A DNA stretch of 64,000 nucleotides from contig JAJEHG010000065.1 in assembly GCA_022823825.1 (NCBI GenBank), positions 16,087 to 80,086 of the forward strand. The letters are read 5' to 3'. The notes beneath the pieces were generated by a model. That model was given only the letters and a program-made list of their open reading frames with translations, did not search any database and was not told the origin of the DNA. The stretch is from Nitrosopumilaceae archaeon. Lineage in GTDB: Archaea; Thermoproteota; Nitrososphaeria; Nitrososphaerales; Nitrosopumilaceae. Positions 34,727 through 42,958 of this stretch are shown here, piece by piece; position 1 is the first letter of the stretch; each line of letters starts with the position of its first letter. Both the position numbers and the translations under genes were made by a program.

Positions 34727-34734
34727 GTTAATAT
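34727..34734 (-). promoter_or_regulatory. TATA-like box for the propeller gene and truD
   Basis: ATATTAAC on the minus strand, about 25 nt before ATG 34706. Confidence 0.55.
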
Positions 34735-34859
34735 CTCTCTCTATGAACAGTTGGCAGGCGGCAGCGGGGCGGGTGGAGAGCCTAGAAGGCGCGGACGGGC
34801 GGGGGCCGCACGTCCGCGGCACGGCGGGCAACGGCATGCGCGGGCCAGGCCACGCACCT

Positions 34860-35219
34860 TCAGAGCAGCTTGAGGTCCCCGGTTATCTTGTCAATCGCGC
34901 TCCCCGGCGCGGGCCCTATGGACATGCAGGTGACGGTGCCGGGATCAAGCTGGGTGTGTCCCGCATCTGAGACCACCTGGTACGGAAGGCCGGCAGCGGC
35001 CGCCGCGGCCCTTATCCGGAGCAGCTCGTCCAGCCCCGGCACCTTCAGCGCGACCTTCTTCTGCCCGCCTGCCCACCACGCATCGTACCAGCCGGGATGC
35101 GTCCGCTTGACCCGGTCCGCCCCCATGACGCACGCATGGCCCGACTGCGCGGCCATCTTTCCCCGCCCCATGCCGAGATCGGTGCGCATCACGACCACCT
35201 GCTTTGCCTCGTCGCCCAT
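34860..35219 (-). CDS. pth2: Peptidyl-tRNA hydrolase, archaeal/eukaryotic type (Pth2)
   Basis: 119 residues, the full family length. Recycles tRNA from peptidyl-tRNA released during translation. Motifs: VVMRTDLGMGRGKMAAQSGHACV, a GQKKVALKV strand, DAGHTQLDPGTVTCMSIGPAP and the terminal ITGDLKLL. Single-gene unit between the propeller gene and the reductase. Confidence 0.96.
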   Translation of the reverse strand: MGDEAKQVVVMRTDLGMGRGKMAAQSGHACVMGADRVKRTHPGWYDAWWAGGQKKVALKVPGLDELLRIRAAAAAAGLPYQVVSDAGHTQLDPGTVTCMSIGPAPGSAIDKITGDLKLL

Positions 35220-35270
35220 GGCGTGACGCGCATGCAGAGTGTCAAAAACATTTGCAATCGGTTCTAGCAG

Positions 35271-35278
35271 TTAAATAA
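35271..35278 (+). promoter_or_regulatory. TATA-like box for geranylgeranyl reductase
   Basis: TTAAATAA about 25 nt before ATG 35299. Confidence 0.6.
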
Positions 35279-35298
35279 TTGGGTGCGGGCTCACGTCC

Positions 35299-36510
35299 AT
35301 GCGCGGCGCCTCATACGACGTGGTGGTTGCGGGGGGCAGCATATCCGGGCTGCTCTGCGCAAGGGAGATTGCGGCAGGGGGGCACTCAGTACTGGTGGTG
35401 GAGGAGGACTATGAGATAGGCACGCCGGAGCACTGCGGCGGGCTGGTAAGCAGCAGGGGCCTCGAGGAGCTGGGAATGATGCCGTTTGGGGGCACACTCG
35501 TGCACCGCGTCGAGATGGCCCGCATCACCTCGCCGGACGGCGCCCACGTCGCAGTCGACGCCAAGAGGCAGAACGTACTGTGCGTAAACAGGAGGGAGCT
35601 TGACAAGCAGGCGGCGCACCAGGCCCAGAGGGCGGGGGCCGACATAATGATCAGGACGAGCCTGCAGGAGAGGACCCGGGAGGGGGTCAGGATCAGCGGG
35701 GCCGGAGGCGGCGGTGCCGACGCCAACACCATAAACTGCAGGATAATGGTGGACGCGCGCGGTGCCGCGGCGCTTGCACAGAGGGACAGGGACGGAATCA
35801 TCCCGTCTGCGCAGTACGAGGTGTATGCCGACTGGATAGAGGACGGGATGGTGGAGGTGCTGCCGGACCGGCTAAAGTATCCCGGGTTCTTTGCGTGGGT
35901 CATACCGTCCGGGCGCGGAAGGGGGCGCGTCGGCGCGGCGGGAAGGGGGATCAGCGCGGCCGCGGCGCTCGAGTCGTTTCTTGCGGACAGGGGCGGCGGC
36001 GGCCGCGGATGCTACACGGTCAGAAAGATATTTGCCCCGATCTGGATAAAGGGCCCGATCAAGAGATTTCACGACGCCGGCAGCGGCACCATAACAGTCG
36101 GGGACGCGGCCGGACAGGCAAAGCCGACCACTGCGGGCGGCATATTCTCAAGCGGCATGGGCGGCGTCCTTGCAGGGCGCGCCATATCCGAGCATCTGGG
36201 TGAGGGGAGCGGCGGCGCGCACGACGTGGGCGTGATCGGCGACTCGTACCGCGCCGCATGGCACAAGCGGTTTGGCGCCGAGTTTGAAAAGCAGTCGATT
36301 GCAAGAAGGATACTTGAGAGGGCAGACAACGGGGCCATAAACGACGTGATAAGGCGGGTTTCGCCAGAGGCGCTCAGGGAGATATCGGCGGAGGACGACT
36401 TTGACTTTCACGTCTCAGGCATCATAAAGCTGCTTGGCGCCGCGGGAACGGCAAGGGCGGCAGGAAGCATGCTGGGCGCGGAGCTCAGAAGGCTGATCCC
36501 AGGCCGCTAG
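35299..36510 (+). CDS. Geranylgeranyl reductase family FAD-dependent oxidoreductase
   Basis: 403 residues. N-terminal dinucleotide-binding motif YDVVVAGGSISGLLCAREIA, then EEDYEIGTPEHCGGLVS, the family's substrate-loop YxWxFPxxx-like segment YPGFFAWVIPSGRGRGRVGA, and the second FAD motif TITVGDAAGQAKPTTAGGI. Members reduce the double bonds of geranylgeranyl chains in archaeal membrane lipids. A small Gly-rich insert (RGGGGRG) is present. Confidence 0.9.
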   Translation: MRGASYDVVVAGGSISGLLCAREIAAGGHSVLVVEEDYEIGTPEHCGGLVSSRGLEELGMMPFGGTLVHRVEMARITSPDGAHVAVDAKRQNVLCVNRRELDKQAAHQAQRAGADIMIRTSLQERTREGVRISGAGGGGADANTINCRIMVDARGAAALAQRDRDGIIPSAQYEVYADWIEDGMVEVLPDRLKYPGFFAWVIPSGRGRGRVGAAGRGISAAAALESFLADRGGGGRGCYTVRKIFAPIWIKGPIKRFHDAGSGTITVGDAAGQAKPTTAGGIFSSGMGGVLAGRAISEHLGEGSGGAHDVGVIGDSYRAAWHKRFGAEFEKQSIARRILERADNGAINDVIRRVSPEALREISAEDDFDFHVSGIIKLLGAAGTARAAGSMLGAELRRLIPGR

Positions 36511-36616
36511 CGCAGCGGCGGCGGCGGCGGCGGGGGCGGGGGGGGGTGGGGGCACACGGCAGTAACAAGTGACGCATGCGCCGAGCCGCCCAGCCTGATC
36601 AGATCCGATAATAAAG

Positions 36617-36624
36617 GTATAAAT
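36617..36624 (+). promoter_or_regulatory. TATA-like box for the zinc-ribbon/aEF1-beta/Cdc48 operon
   Basis: GTATAAAT; the next in-frame ATG is at 36660, about 40 nt downstream, allowing a short leader. Confidence 0.55.
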
Positions 36625-36659
36625 GATGTTTTTTGGGAATCGCGGCATTGTCATCGTCC

Positions 36660-36830
36660 ATGATATCGCTGCCAGAGTGCAGCTGCTGCCTCAGGCACAT
36701 AATGCCAAACGACAAGTGCGTAAAGTTCGACTGCCCCGAATGCGGCGCCAAGCTGATATGGAGGTGCCAGAGCTGCAGGGAGGCTGCAAGAAGCTACAAG
36801 TGTCCCGCGTGCGGCTTTGAGGGTCCATGA
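36660..36830 (+). CDS. HVO_2753-type zinc-ribbon mini-protein
   Basis: 56 residues with four CxxC knuckles: [25 protein letters not shown] and [10 protein letters not shown]. This is the pattern of the archaeal HVO_2753 family (DUF1610 type), small two-ribbon proteins that in several archaea lie beside the elongation factor 1-beta gene, exactly as here. Function is unknown; RNA or ribosome association is suspected from context. Confidence 0.88.
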   Translation: MISLPECSCCLRHIMPNDKCVKFDCPECGAKLIWRCQSCREAARSYKCPACGFEGP

Positions 36831-36855
36831 CAGGAGAAGGGAGAGGCGGCGGCGC

Positions 36856-37137
36856 ATGGTACAGCTATTACTAATCACAAAGATACTCCCAGAGGGGATA
36901 GACGTGGATCTTGACGAGACGGCCCAGTCCATACAGTCCGCGCTAAAGGAGGGCATAACCATGAAGAGGTACGAAAAGGAGCCGCTTGCGTTCGGACTGC
37001 ACTTTCTAAAGGCCGAATTCGTCCTAGACGACAAGGAGGGCCAGATGGACTCGCTTGAGGCGTCAGTCAGGAGCGCAAAGGGCGTCAGCGAGTTTGAAGT
37101 CCTCAACATGAGCAGGATGTCAGTGGACGTCAAGTGA
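36856..37137 (+). CDS. ef1b: Elongation factor 1-beta (aEF1-beta)
   Basis: 93 residues from ATG 36856. The guanine-nucleotide exchange factor for aEF1A. Recognised by [41 protein letters not shown] and the [13 protein letters not shown] end. It begins 25 nt after the zinc-ribbon stop with a purine-rich leader, and ends 3 nt before cdc48. Confidence 0.95.
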   Translation: MVQLLLITKILPEGIDVDLDETAQSIQSALKEGITMKRYEKEPLAFGLHFLKAEFVLDDKEGQMDSLEASVRSAKGVSEFEVLNMSRMSVDVK

Positions 37138-37140
37138 CGG

Positions 37141-39429
37141 ATGGTGGTCCGCTTGGCGCGCCAGGACAAAGACGGCCAGCATTCGGTGCTGCGCGTCGGC
37201 GAGGCAAAGCGGCGCGACATAGGCAAGAGGCGCGCCAGGATGGATCCCGGAGCCATGAAGGGCATGGGGGTGGAGCCCGGCGACATCATAACCATAACGG
37301 GCTCAAGGACGAGCTGCGCGGCCGCGTGGCCCGCCGACGAGGATGAGAGGCATGCGGACACGGTGAGGATAGACGGCCAGACAAGGAAGAACGCAGGGGC
37401 CGCAGTAGGCGAGACCGTGCGCATAGCAAAGTCGGCGCCGCAGACAGCAAGATCCGTCTCGCTTGTGCCGCTCGGCGGCGGGGGCAGAAGCGGCGGCGGG
37501 GGCGAAGGCGGCATCACCAGCACGGACAGCGACTTTGTCGAGTTCGTAAGGGGCAAGATTGCGGGGCTTCCAGTCGTCGGCGGCGACGAGATATCAGTAA
37601 TGATACTCGGAAGCCCCAAGGAGTTCAGGGTGTCCGGCACCCAGCCGCGGGGGGCAGTCGTGGTATCGGAGGATACCAAGGTGTCCATATCAGCAGAGTC
37701 CGACGGCGGGAATGGGGCGCACATAACATACGACGGGGTCGGGGGGCTGGTAAAAGAGGTCAAGTCCATGAGGGAGATAGTCGAGCTTCCCCTCAGGCAC
37801 CCCGAGATATTCGCAATGCTGGGAGTGGAGCCGCACAGCGGCATACTCTTGTACGGGCCGCCCGGATGCGGCAAGACCCTGCTTGCAAAGGCGCTGGCAA
37901 GCGAGTCGGGGGCAAAGATGTTCACGATAAACGGCCCCGAGATCATTACCAAGTATTACGGGGACACGGAGGCGAGGCTCAGGGAGATATTCGAGGAGGC
38001 AAAGGGCGCGTCGCCGAGCATGATATTCATCGACGAGATCGACGCGATAGCGCCGAGGCGCGAAGAGTCGCGCGGGGACGTCGAGAAGCGCGTAGTGGCC
38101 CAGCTGCTCGCCCTGATGGACGGGCTCAACGACAGGGGAAACGTGATGGTGCTCGGCGCCACCAACAGGCCCGACGGCGTGGACCCCGCCCTGAGGCGCC
38201 CCGGCAGGTTTGACAGGGAGTTTGAGATATCCGTCCCAAACGAGGACGGGCGGCACGAGATACTGCTCATACACACGAGGGGCATGCCCATGGCGCCGGA
38301 CATGGACGTCAAGAAGCTGGCGCCCCAGCTGCACGGATACACGGGGGCCGACATAAAGTCGCTGTGCAGGGAGGCCGCAATGAAGGCCATCAGGAGATAC
38401 CTGCCCGGCATGGCGGACCCCGGGCCGGAGGAAGAAGGGAGAGTCCCAACCGACGTGCTGCGCTCCATGCAGGTCACGCTTGCAGACTTTTATGACGCGA
38501 TGCAGGAGGTCGTGCCCACCGCGATGAGGGAGTTTTATGTTGAAAGGCCCACAACCAAGTGGGGCGACATCGGCGGGCTTGACGGCGTCAAGGAGTCGCT
38601 TGCAGACAACCTGGTGACGGCCCTGATGGATCCGGACAGGTTTGCAAAGATGGGCGTCAGGGCCCCCAGGGGCGCCCTGGTGTACGGGCCGCCGGGATGC
38701 GGCAAGACGATGCTCGGCATGGCGCTCGCCGCCGAGACGGGGGCAAACATGATACTGGTGAGGGGCCCCGAGATACTCTCAAAGTGGGTCGGTGAGTCCG
38801 AAAAGGCCGTCCGCGAGATATTCCGCAAGGCAAAGTCGTCGGCCCCGTGCGTCATAGTGTTTGACGAGCTCGACTCGATTGCGCGGCACAGATCCCCGGC
38901 CGGGGGCGCGGGAATCGGGGACGGCCGCGGCGGCGGCGGCGACCAGCCCGCATCCGGCGCGGGCGAGACGGTACTGAGCCAGCTCCTCACGGAGATAGAG
39001 GGGGCCTCCCCGAGGGTCGTCGTAATGGGAATAACAAACAGGCCCGACATGCTTGACAGGTCGCTCCTGAGGACGGGCCGGCTCGACCTGTCCCTGTACG
39101 CGGCGCCTCCCGACGAGGCGGGGCGCCGCAAGATAATAGAGATACTGACGTCCAGAATGCCCCTCGCCGGCGACGTGCACACGGACGAGATTGCGGCCAC
39201 CACGCAGAACTACACGGGGGCCGACCTGGCGGCGCTCTGCAGGGAGGCGGCGGTGTCCGCCATAAAGTCGGGTTCGGATACCGTGTCGGGCAGCGACTTT
39301 GAGGCCGCCCTCAAGCAGACGGGCCCCTCCATCACGGAGGAGATGGAAAAGTGGTACGGCTCCGTCAGGGAAGGTATATCTAACGTCGTTACGCCACCGG
39401 CAGGTGACAACAACACGTTCTACGGATAG
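37141..39429 (+). CDS. cdc48: Cdc48/p97-type AAA+ ATPase
   Basis: 762 residues: N-terminal double-psi barrel domain (residues ~1-190), D1 and D2 AAA domains. Walker A GPPGCGKTLLAKALA and GPPGCGKTMLGMALA; Walker B MIFIDEIDAIAPRR and VIVFDELDSIARHR; arginine-finger regions DPALRRPGRFDREFE and LDRSLLRTGRLDLSLY. Unfolds substrates, likely for the proteasome. Low-complexity inserts: GGGGRSGGGGEGG in the N domain and GGAGIGDGRGGGGDQPASGAG after the D2 Walker B. Cotranscribed with aEF1-beta. Confidence 0.95.
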   Translation: MVVRLARQDKDGQHSVLRVGEAKRRDIGKRRARMDPGAMKGMGVEPGDIITITGSRTSCAAAWPADEDERHADTVRIDGQTRKNAGAAVGETVRIAKSAPQTARSVSLVPLGGGGRSGGGGEGGITSTDSDFVEFVRGKIAGLPVVGGDEISVMILGSPKEFRVSGTQPRGAVVVSEDTKVSISAESDGGNGAHITYDGVGGLVKEVKSMREIVELPLRHPEIFAMLGVEPHSGILLYGPPGCGKTLLAKALASESGAKMFTINGPEIITKYYGDTEARLREIFEEAKGASPSMIFIDEIDAIAPRREESRGDVEKRVVAQLLALMDGLNDRGNVMVLGATNRPDGVDPALRRPGRFDREFEISVPNEDGRHEILLIHTRGMPMAPDMDVKKLAPQLHGYTGADIKSLCREAAMKAIRRYLPGMADPGPEEEGRVPTDVLRSMQVTLADFYDAMQEVVPTAMREFYVERPTTKWGDIGGLDGVKESLADNLVTALMDPDRFAKMGVRAPRGALVYGPPGCGKTMLGMALAAETGANMILVRGPEILSKWVGESEKAVREIFRKAKSSAPCVIVFDELDSIARHRSPAGGAGIGDGRGGGGDQPASGAGETVLSQLLTEIEGASPRVVVMGITNRPDMLDRSLLRTGRLDLSLYAAPPDEAGRRKIIEILTSRMPLAGDVHTDEIAATTQNYTGADLAALCREAAVSAIKSGSDTVSGSDFEAALKQTGPSITEEMEKWYGSVREGISNVVTPPAGDNNTFYG

Positions 39430-39437
39430 CGATTGCA

Positions 39438-39854
39438 ATGGTCTCACTGATAAAGAATGAACTGCTCGAAAAGGTAAAGGGCGCGGGCGCGCTTACCGAC
39501 GTCGATCTCTACAAGAGCATGACAAAGGAGGGCAGGATCATACCAGAAGACAGGTTCAACAAGCTGCTGCTTGACCTGGAGATACTCGGGCTGGTAAAGA
39601 TCGCATGGGTTACAAAGGACGAGCGCCGCATAGAGGCGGCGGCCGAGGAGGAGGACGACTCTGCAGGGTACGGCGACGCGCAGGGCGGTGGCCGAGGAGA
39701 AGGAGGATCCGAGGACGGCGCCAAGGGTGGCGCAGGGGGCACCCGGTCCCAGTCGGGGTCGTCGAAGGGAGTCTCGTCCTCAGGCGGCAGCGGAGGCAAC
39801 GGCGGCGACGCGGACAAGTCGTACGAGGCCAGCTTTCCGGGACTCGAAAAGTGA
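39438..39854 (+). CDS. Winged-helix-like protein with Gly/Ser-rich tail
   Basis: 138 residues, 8 bp after cdc48. The first ~65 residues (LIKNELLEKVKGAGALTDVD, IPEDRFNKLLLDLEILGLVK, AWVTKDERRIE) have the helix-helix-helix-wing pattern of small archaeal winged-helix proteins. The rest is Gly/Ser/Asp/Glu-rich and ends SYEASFPGLEK. DNA binding or a Cdc48 adaptor role are both possible. Confidence 0.72.
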   Translation: MVSLIKNELLEKVKGAGALTDVDLYKSMTKEGRIIPEDRFNKLLLDLEILGLVKIAWVTKDERRIEAAAEEEDDSAGYGDAQGGGRGEGGSEDGAKGGAGGTRSQSGSSKGVSSSGGSGGNGGDADKSYEASFPGLEK

Positions 39855-39919
39855 CGCCGCACACGGGCACGGTACAGGTTACTGCAACGGCACACCGCAG
39901 GGCCCGCGGCCGCGCACTG

Positions 39920-40810
39920 TCAGAACAGCGGCACGTGAAACGCGGCATCCAGAACGACTGCCGCGAATATTATCGTCAGGTACGGCGCCGTCACCTTGTA
40001 CGCCTTCCACGCAAACTCTGACGTCGGGTTCTTTGTCAGCTTGTAGTGGTACGCGAGCATCAGCCCGCCCGAGACTGCCGCGATTGCAAGGTATACGGCC
40101 CCCATCCCGGCCGGCATAAAGGAGAGTGCAAGCGAGTACGGCACCAGTATGATGGTGTTGACAAGTATGTACCGGGAGGTCTTTTGCATGCCTATCACGA
40201 CGGGCAGCATCGGCACGTTTGCCTGCGCGTACTCGTCGCGGATCTTCATTGCAAGGCACCAGAAATGCGACGGCGTCCAGACAAACACCAGGAACCCCAC
40301 CAGGAATCCCAGCAGGTCCATGCTCCCGGTGGCCCCGGCCCAGCCGGCCCACGCTGCCGCGCTTCCGGCAATGCCGCCTATCACGATATTTGACGTGTTG
40401 AGCCGCTTTAGCCAGGCCGTGTACACTATGACATAGGAGAATATTCCCAGCGCGATGAACGCGGCGGACGCGGGGTTGAGCGCGACGTACCCATACACGA
40501 CTGAGGCGCAGCTCGTGGCCAGCCCATACGCAAGGACCGTTCGCGGCGAGAGGCGCCCCGCAGGAATGGGCCTCTTGCTTGTGCGCTCCATCATCGAGTC
40601 TATATCGCGGTCATAGTAGTGGTTCAGGGCGCTAGAGCCGGCCGAGGCCAGTGCTCCCGCTATGATGATATGCAGGTACTGCTCGTATCCGACGTCCGGA
40701 GCCCCCTCAACCAGCCTGCTTGCCCCGTACATGGACGCGACGGCGGTGATGACCAGCAGCACCACGATCCTGGGCTTTGACACCTCAACTATGTCTGCCA
40801 GCAGCGCCAT
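39920..40810 (-). CDS. ctaB: Protoheme IX farnesyltransferase (heme O synthase)
   Basis: 296 residues from ATG 40810, about nine membrane helices. UbiA-family motifs: first Asp-rich NHYYDRDIDSMMERTSKRPIPAG, second region KRLNTSNIVIGGIAGSAAAWAGW, and FVWTPSHFWCLAMKIRDEYAQANVPMLP typical of CyoE/CtaB. Makes heme O for a heme-copper terminal oxidase. Track residues before 40810 are cut; a TATA-like box lies about 27 nt upstream. Divergent from the membrane cupredoxin. Confidence 0.95.
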   Translation of the reverse strand: MALLADIVEVSKPRIVVLLVITAVASMYGASRLVEGAPDVGYEQYLHIIIAGALASAGSSALNHYYDRDIDSMMERTSKRPIPAGRLSPRTVLAYGLATSCASVVYGYVALNPASAAFIALGIFSYVIVYTAWLKRLNTSNIVIGGIAGSAAAWAGWAGATGSMDLLGFLVGFLVFVWTPSHFWCLAMKIRDEYAQANVPMLPVVIGMQKTSRYILVNTIILVPYSLALSFMPAGMGAVYLAIAAVSGGLMLAYHYKLTKNPTSEFAWKAYKVTAPYLTIIFAAVVLDAAFHVPLF

Positions 40811-40833
40811 TGGATGTGTCACCTTGCAATGCC

Positions 40834-40841
40834 ATTTAATC
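40834..40841 (-). promoter_or_regulatory. TATA-like box for ctaB
   Basis: GATTAAAT on the minus strand, about 27 nt before ATG 40810. Confidence 0.6.
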
Positions 40842-40948
40842 CCTTTTAAAATAATGGTGGCGGCGGCGGCAGTTGCATGGACGGGGGGGAGGGGATGAGC
40901 GGGGAGGAATGTCACGATACGTCCCGGATCACGGCAAGGTGTAAACGG

Positions 40949-40956
40949 TTATTTAA
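40949..40956 (+). promoter_or_regulatory. TATA-like box for the membrane cupredoxin
   Basis: TTATTTAA about 27 nt before ATG 40979. Confidence 0.6.
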
Positions 40957-40978
40957 CTAGATTCTGGAGCAACAGCAA

Positions 40979-41785
40979 ATGAGCAACTGGGATCTCATGA
41001 TGCCCGGCATGGGACTTACGTCCATAGGACTGGCGGGCCTCGTCATCTCGTACGCTGAGATCGCCCACACGTTCATAGACGGCATGCACGCCCTGACGGG
41101 ACTTACCATGTTCGTGGGACTGATCTTCCTAGCGACCGGGATACTTGACGGGGGCATATCCACAAGCAACAGGGCAAAGGCCACTGCTCTGGTCATACTC
41201 TCGATATCACTGGGCTTTGGAATGTACGCAATGACCATGAACACGTCAAACTATACCATCACCATAGCGGGCATACTCATGGCAATCGCGTTTCCGGCAA
41301 TCATAATATCATACCTGGCAATGAAGCATCCGGCGTACCTAAAGCCGGTCGGCTCCATAGTGGCGATAGCCGGCGCGACGGGCATCATAATGTGGATCTC
41401 GTTTGGGTTTGTAAGCCCCGACACGTACATCATACCGCAGGAGGTGGTGGAGGTTCCAGAGGAGGAGGTAGAGACAGGCCCGCAGGGCCCCGTGTACGAG
41501 ATTGCCATACTGTTAGGCTCGGACAACCCGGACAACCCCGACTATGATCCGGACGTTGCAAACGTGCCGCTCGGCAGCAGCATAGTGTGGACCAACCAGG
41601 ACGTGCTGCCGCATACAGTAACCAGCAGCGCGGACCAGGGCGAGAAGTTCGACTCGGGCCTGATGGCAGAGGGCGAGACGTTCATTGTAGAGACCTCGGA
41701 GATAGGCGTGGGCGAGTTTGAGTATCTGTGCATCGTGCATCCGTGGATGGTCTCCACAATCGTGGTCGAAGAGGCCGCGGAGTGA
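40979..41785 (+). CDS. Polytopic membrane protein fused to a plastocyanin-like cupredoxin domain
   Basis: 268 residues. Five hydrophobic segments fill residues ~10-155 (for example LTMFVGLIFLATGIL, TITIAGILMAIAFPAII, PVGSIVAIAGATGIIMW). After a short acidic linker (EVVEVPEEEVETG) comes a type 1 copper domain with first His in VWTNQDVLPHTVTS and CIVHPWM giving Cys, His and Met. Ammonia-oxidising thaumarchaea use blue copper proteins as electron carriers, and a similar fused protein lies near their terminal-oxidase genes. Position opposite heme O synthase supports a respiratory role. Confidence 0.88.
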   Translation: MSNWDLMMPGMGLTSIGLAGLVISYAEIAHTFIDGMHALTGLTMFVGLIFLATGILDGGISTSNRAKATALVILSISLGFGMYAMTMNTSNYTITIAGILMAIAFPAIIISYLAMKHPAYLKPVGSIVAIAGATGIIMWISFGFVSPDTYIIPQEVVEVPEEEVETGPQGPVYEIAILLGSDNPDNPDYDPDVANVPLGSSIVWTNQDVLPHTVTSSADQGEKFDSGLMAEGETFIVETSEIGVGEFEYLCIVHPWMVSTIVVEEAAE

Positions 41786-41869
41786 GTACTAAAGACGGAT
41801 GGGTGCGCGGGCGCGCACGGGCGCCGCGAACACGCATGCACGTACGCAGTCAGCCAGACGGGCATCATG

Positions 41870-41877
41870 ATATATTC
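41870..41877 (+). promoter_or_regulatory. TATA-like box for the JAMM protease
   Basis: ATATATTC about 27 nt before ATG 41900. Confidence 0.6.
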
Positions 41878-41899
41878 ATGACTGCCGCAGACACCACGC

Positions 41900-42337
41900 A
41901 TGCGTCCAAGAAGAGAGATCTCAATATCCAGGAAACACATGGCGGAGCTGGCAGGACACGCAGAAAGGGCAGGCGCGCTCGAGTCCTGCGCCCTGCTGCT
42001 GGGCGCAGAGGGCGCGGTAAGGGACATACTCTTTGCAGACAACGTGGATCCCAGGCCGGAGCAGTCCTTTAGCATAGCGCCGGACCGGCTGCTTGGCGCA
42101 TACAGGGCCGCGGAGGAGCGCGGCCTGGAGGTCGTCGGCATATTCCACTCGCACCCCACGTCAGGCGCGGCCCCCTCAGATACGGACATGCGGTTCATGC
42201 GTACAAATCCCGTGGTGTGGGTGATATACTCTGGGCAGACCAAGGAATTCCGGGCTCACGTGGCGCCGGAGGGGGGGCGGGGCGGAACCGAGACTGTTAC
42301 GGTAGTAGTGTCAGGGGCGGAGGGGGCCGGGGCGTAA
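41900..42337 (+). CDS. JAB1/MPN/Mov34 (JAMM) metalloprotease
   Basis: 145 residues with the complete JAMM zinc motif: Glu in GALESCALLLG, then VVGIFHSHPTSGAAPSDTDMRFM (H-x-H-x7-S-x2-D). Archaeal JAMM enzymes cleave ubiquitin-like modifiers (desampylases), related to eukaryotic Rpn11. The C-terminus is Gly/Glu-rich. Own promoter. Confidence 0.92.
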   Translation: MRPRREISISRKHMAELAGHAERAGALESCALLLGAEGAVRDILFADNVDPRPEQSFSIAPDRLLGAYRAAEERGLEVVGIFHSHPTSGAAPSDTDMRFMRTNPVVWVIYSGQTKEFRAHVAPEGGRGGTETVTVVVSGAEGAGA

Positions 42338-42386
42338 AAACAGAAGGGCGTACGATAGCATTCCACGGCCATGTACGAATATCGTG

Positions 42387-42394
42387 AATTAAAT
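42387..42394 (+). promoter_or_regulatory. TATA-like box for the DUF2024 gene
   Basis: AATTAAAT about 27 nt before ATG 42417. Confidence 0.6.
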
Positions 42395-42416
42395 AGGACT
42401 GGATCAGAGTCGCCTC

Positions 42417-42674
42417 ATGGAAATCCACGTATACGACACCTACGTCGCTGCTGCAGATGGGCATACCATGCACTTTGACGTGATTACGGGTGAGAAGGAC
42501 CACGACAAGGCCATCGAGTATGGCAAGGAGTGGCTAGAATCCATCGGGGAAGGCAGTGCCACAATGACCACCAACGAATGCAAATTCTGCCACTCCCAGC
42601 ATGCGCCAGAACCGGTCGAAAGGTCCATCAAGGAAAAGGGATACTATATCCAAAAGATGGAAGGCTGTCCCTAG
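42417..42674 (+). CDS. DUF2024-like small protein
   Basis: 85 residues beginning MEIHVYDTYVAAADGHTMHF, which matches the DUF2024 opening (xIHVxDTYVxxxDGxxMHFD). It also has ECKFCHSQHAPEPV near residue 55, a Cys/His pair suggestive of metal binding, and KEKGYYIQKMEGCP at the end. Function unknown in all members. Own promoter and a T-rich stretch after the stop. Confidence 0.82.
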   Translation: MEIHVYDTYVAAADGHTMHFDVITGEKDHDKAIEYGKEWLESIGEGSATMTTNECKFCHSQHAPEPVERSIKEKGYYIQKMEGCP

Positions 42675-42700
42675 GCGCTGGCCAAGCCCTTAACATCGAT

Positions 42701-42725
42701 CTTTTTTCTTATTATCCTTATTATA
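42701..42725 (+). terminator. T-rich terminator after the DUF2024 gene
   Basis: cttttttcttattatcc begins 27 bp after the stop, the pyrimidine-rich signal used by archaeal RNA polymerase. Confidence 0.6.
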
Positions 42726-42958
42726 TGGTCATTATGGCGCCCGCGGGGCGCGGGGCGGCAGGCCCCGAATTTGCCAGCTGCTGGCGTGAGGGGGGTGGGG
42801 AGAGGGGCGCCGGAGAGCCAACGGCCGGTGGCGCGCGCCTTCACGACAGGCAGGGGGACTGGCGGCACTCGATGCAGGACGCCGCCCACGTGACGTGCCC
42901 GGCTCTGCTGTACTCGACGCGCCGCCAGACATCGCGCATGCCTTCGTGCAGGCCGGAA

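Noticed and set aside
36651-37952. 433-aa minus-strand ORF opposite aEF1-beta and Cdc48
   Set aside because: Ser/Pro/Thr-rich shadow; covers three well-supported plus-strand genes.
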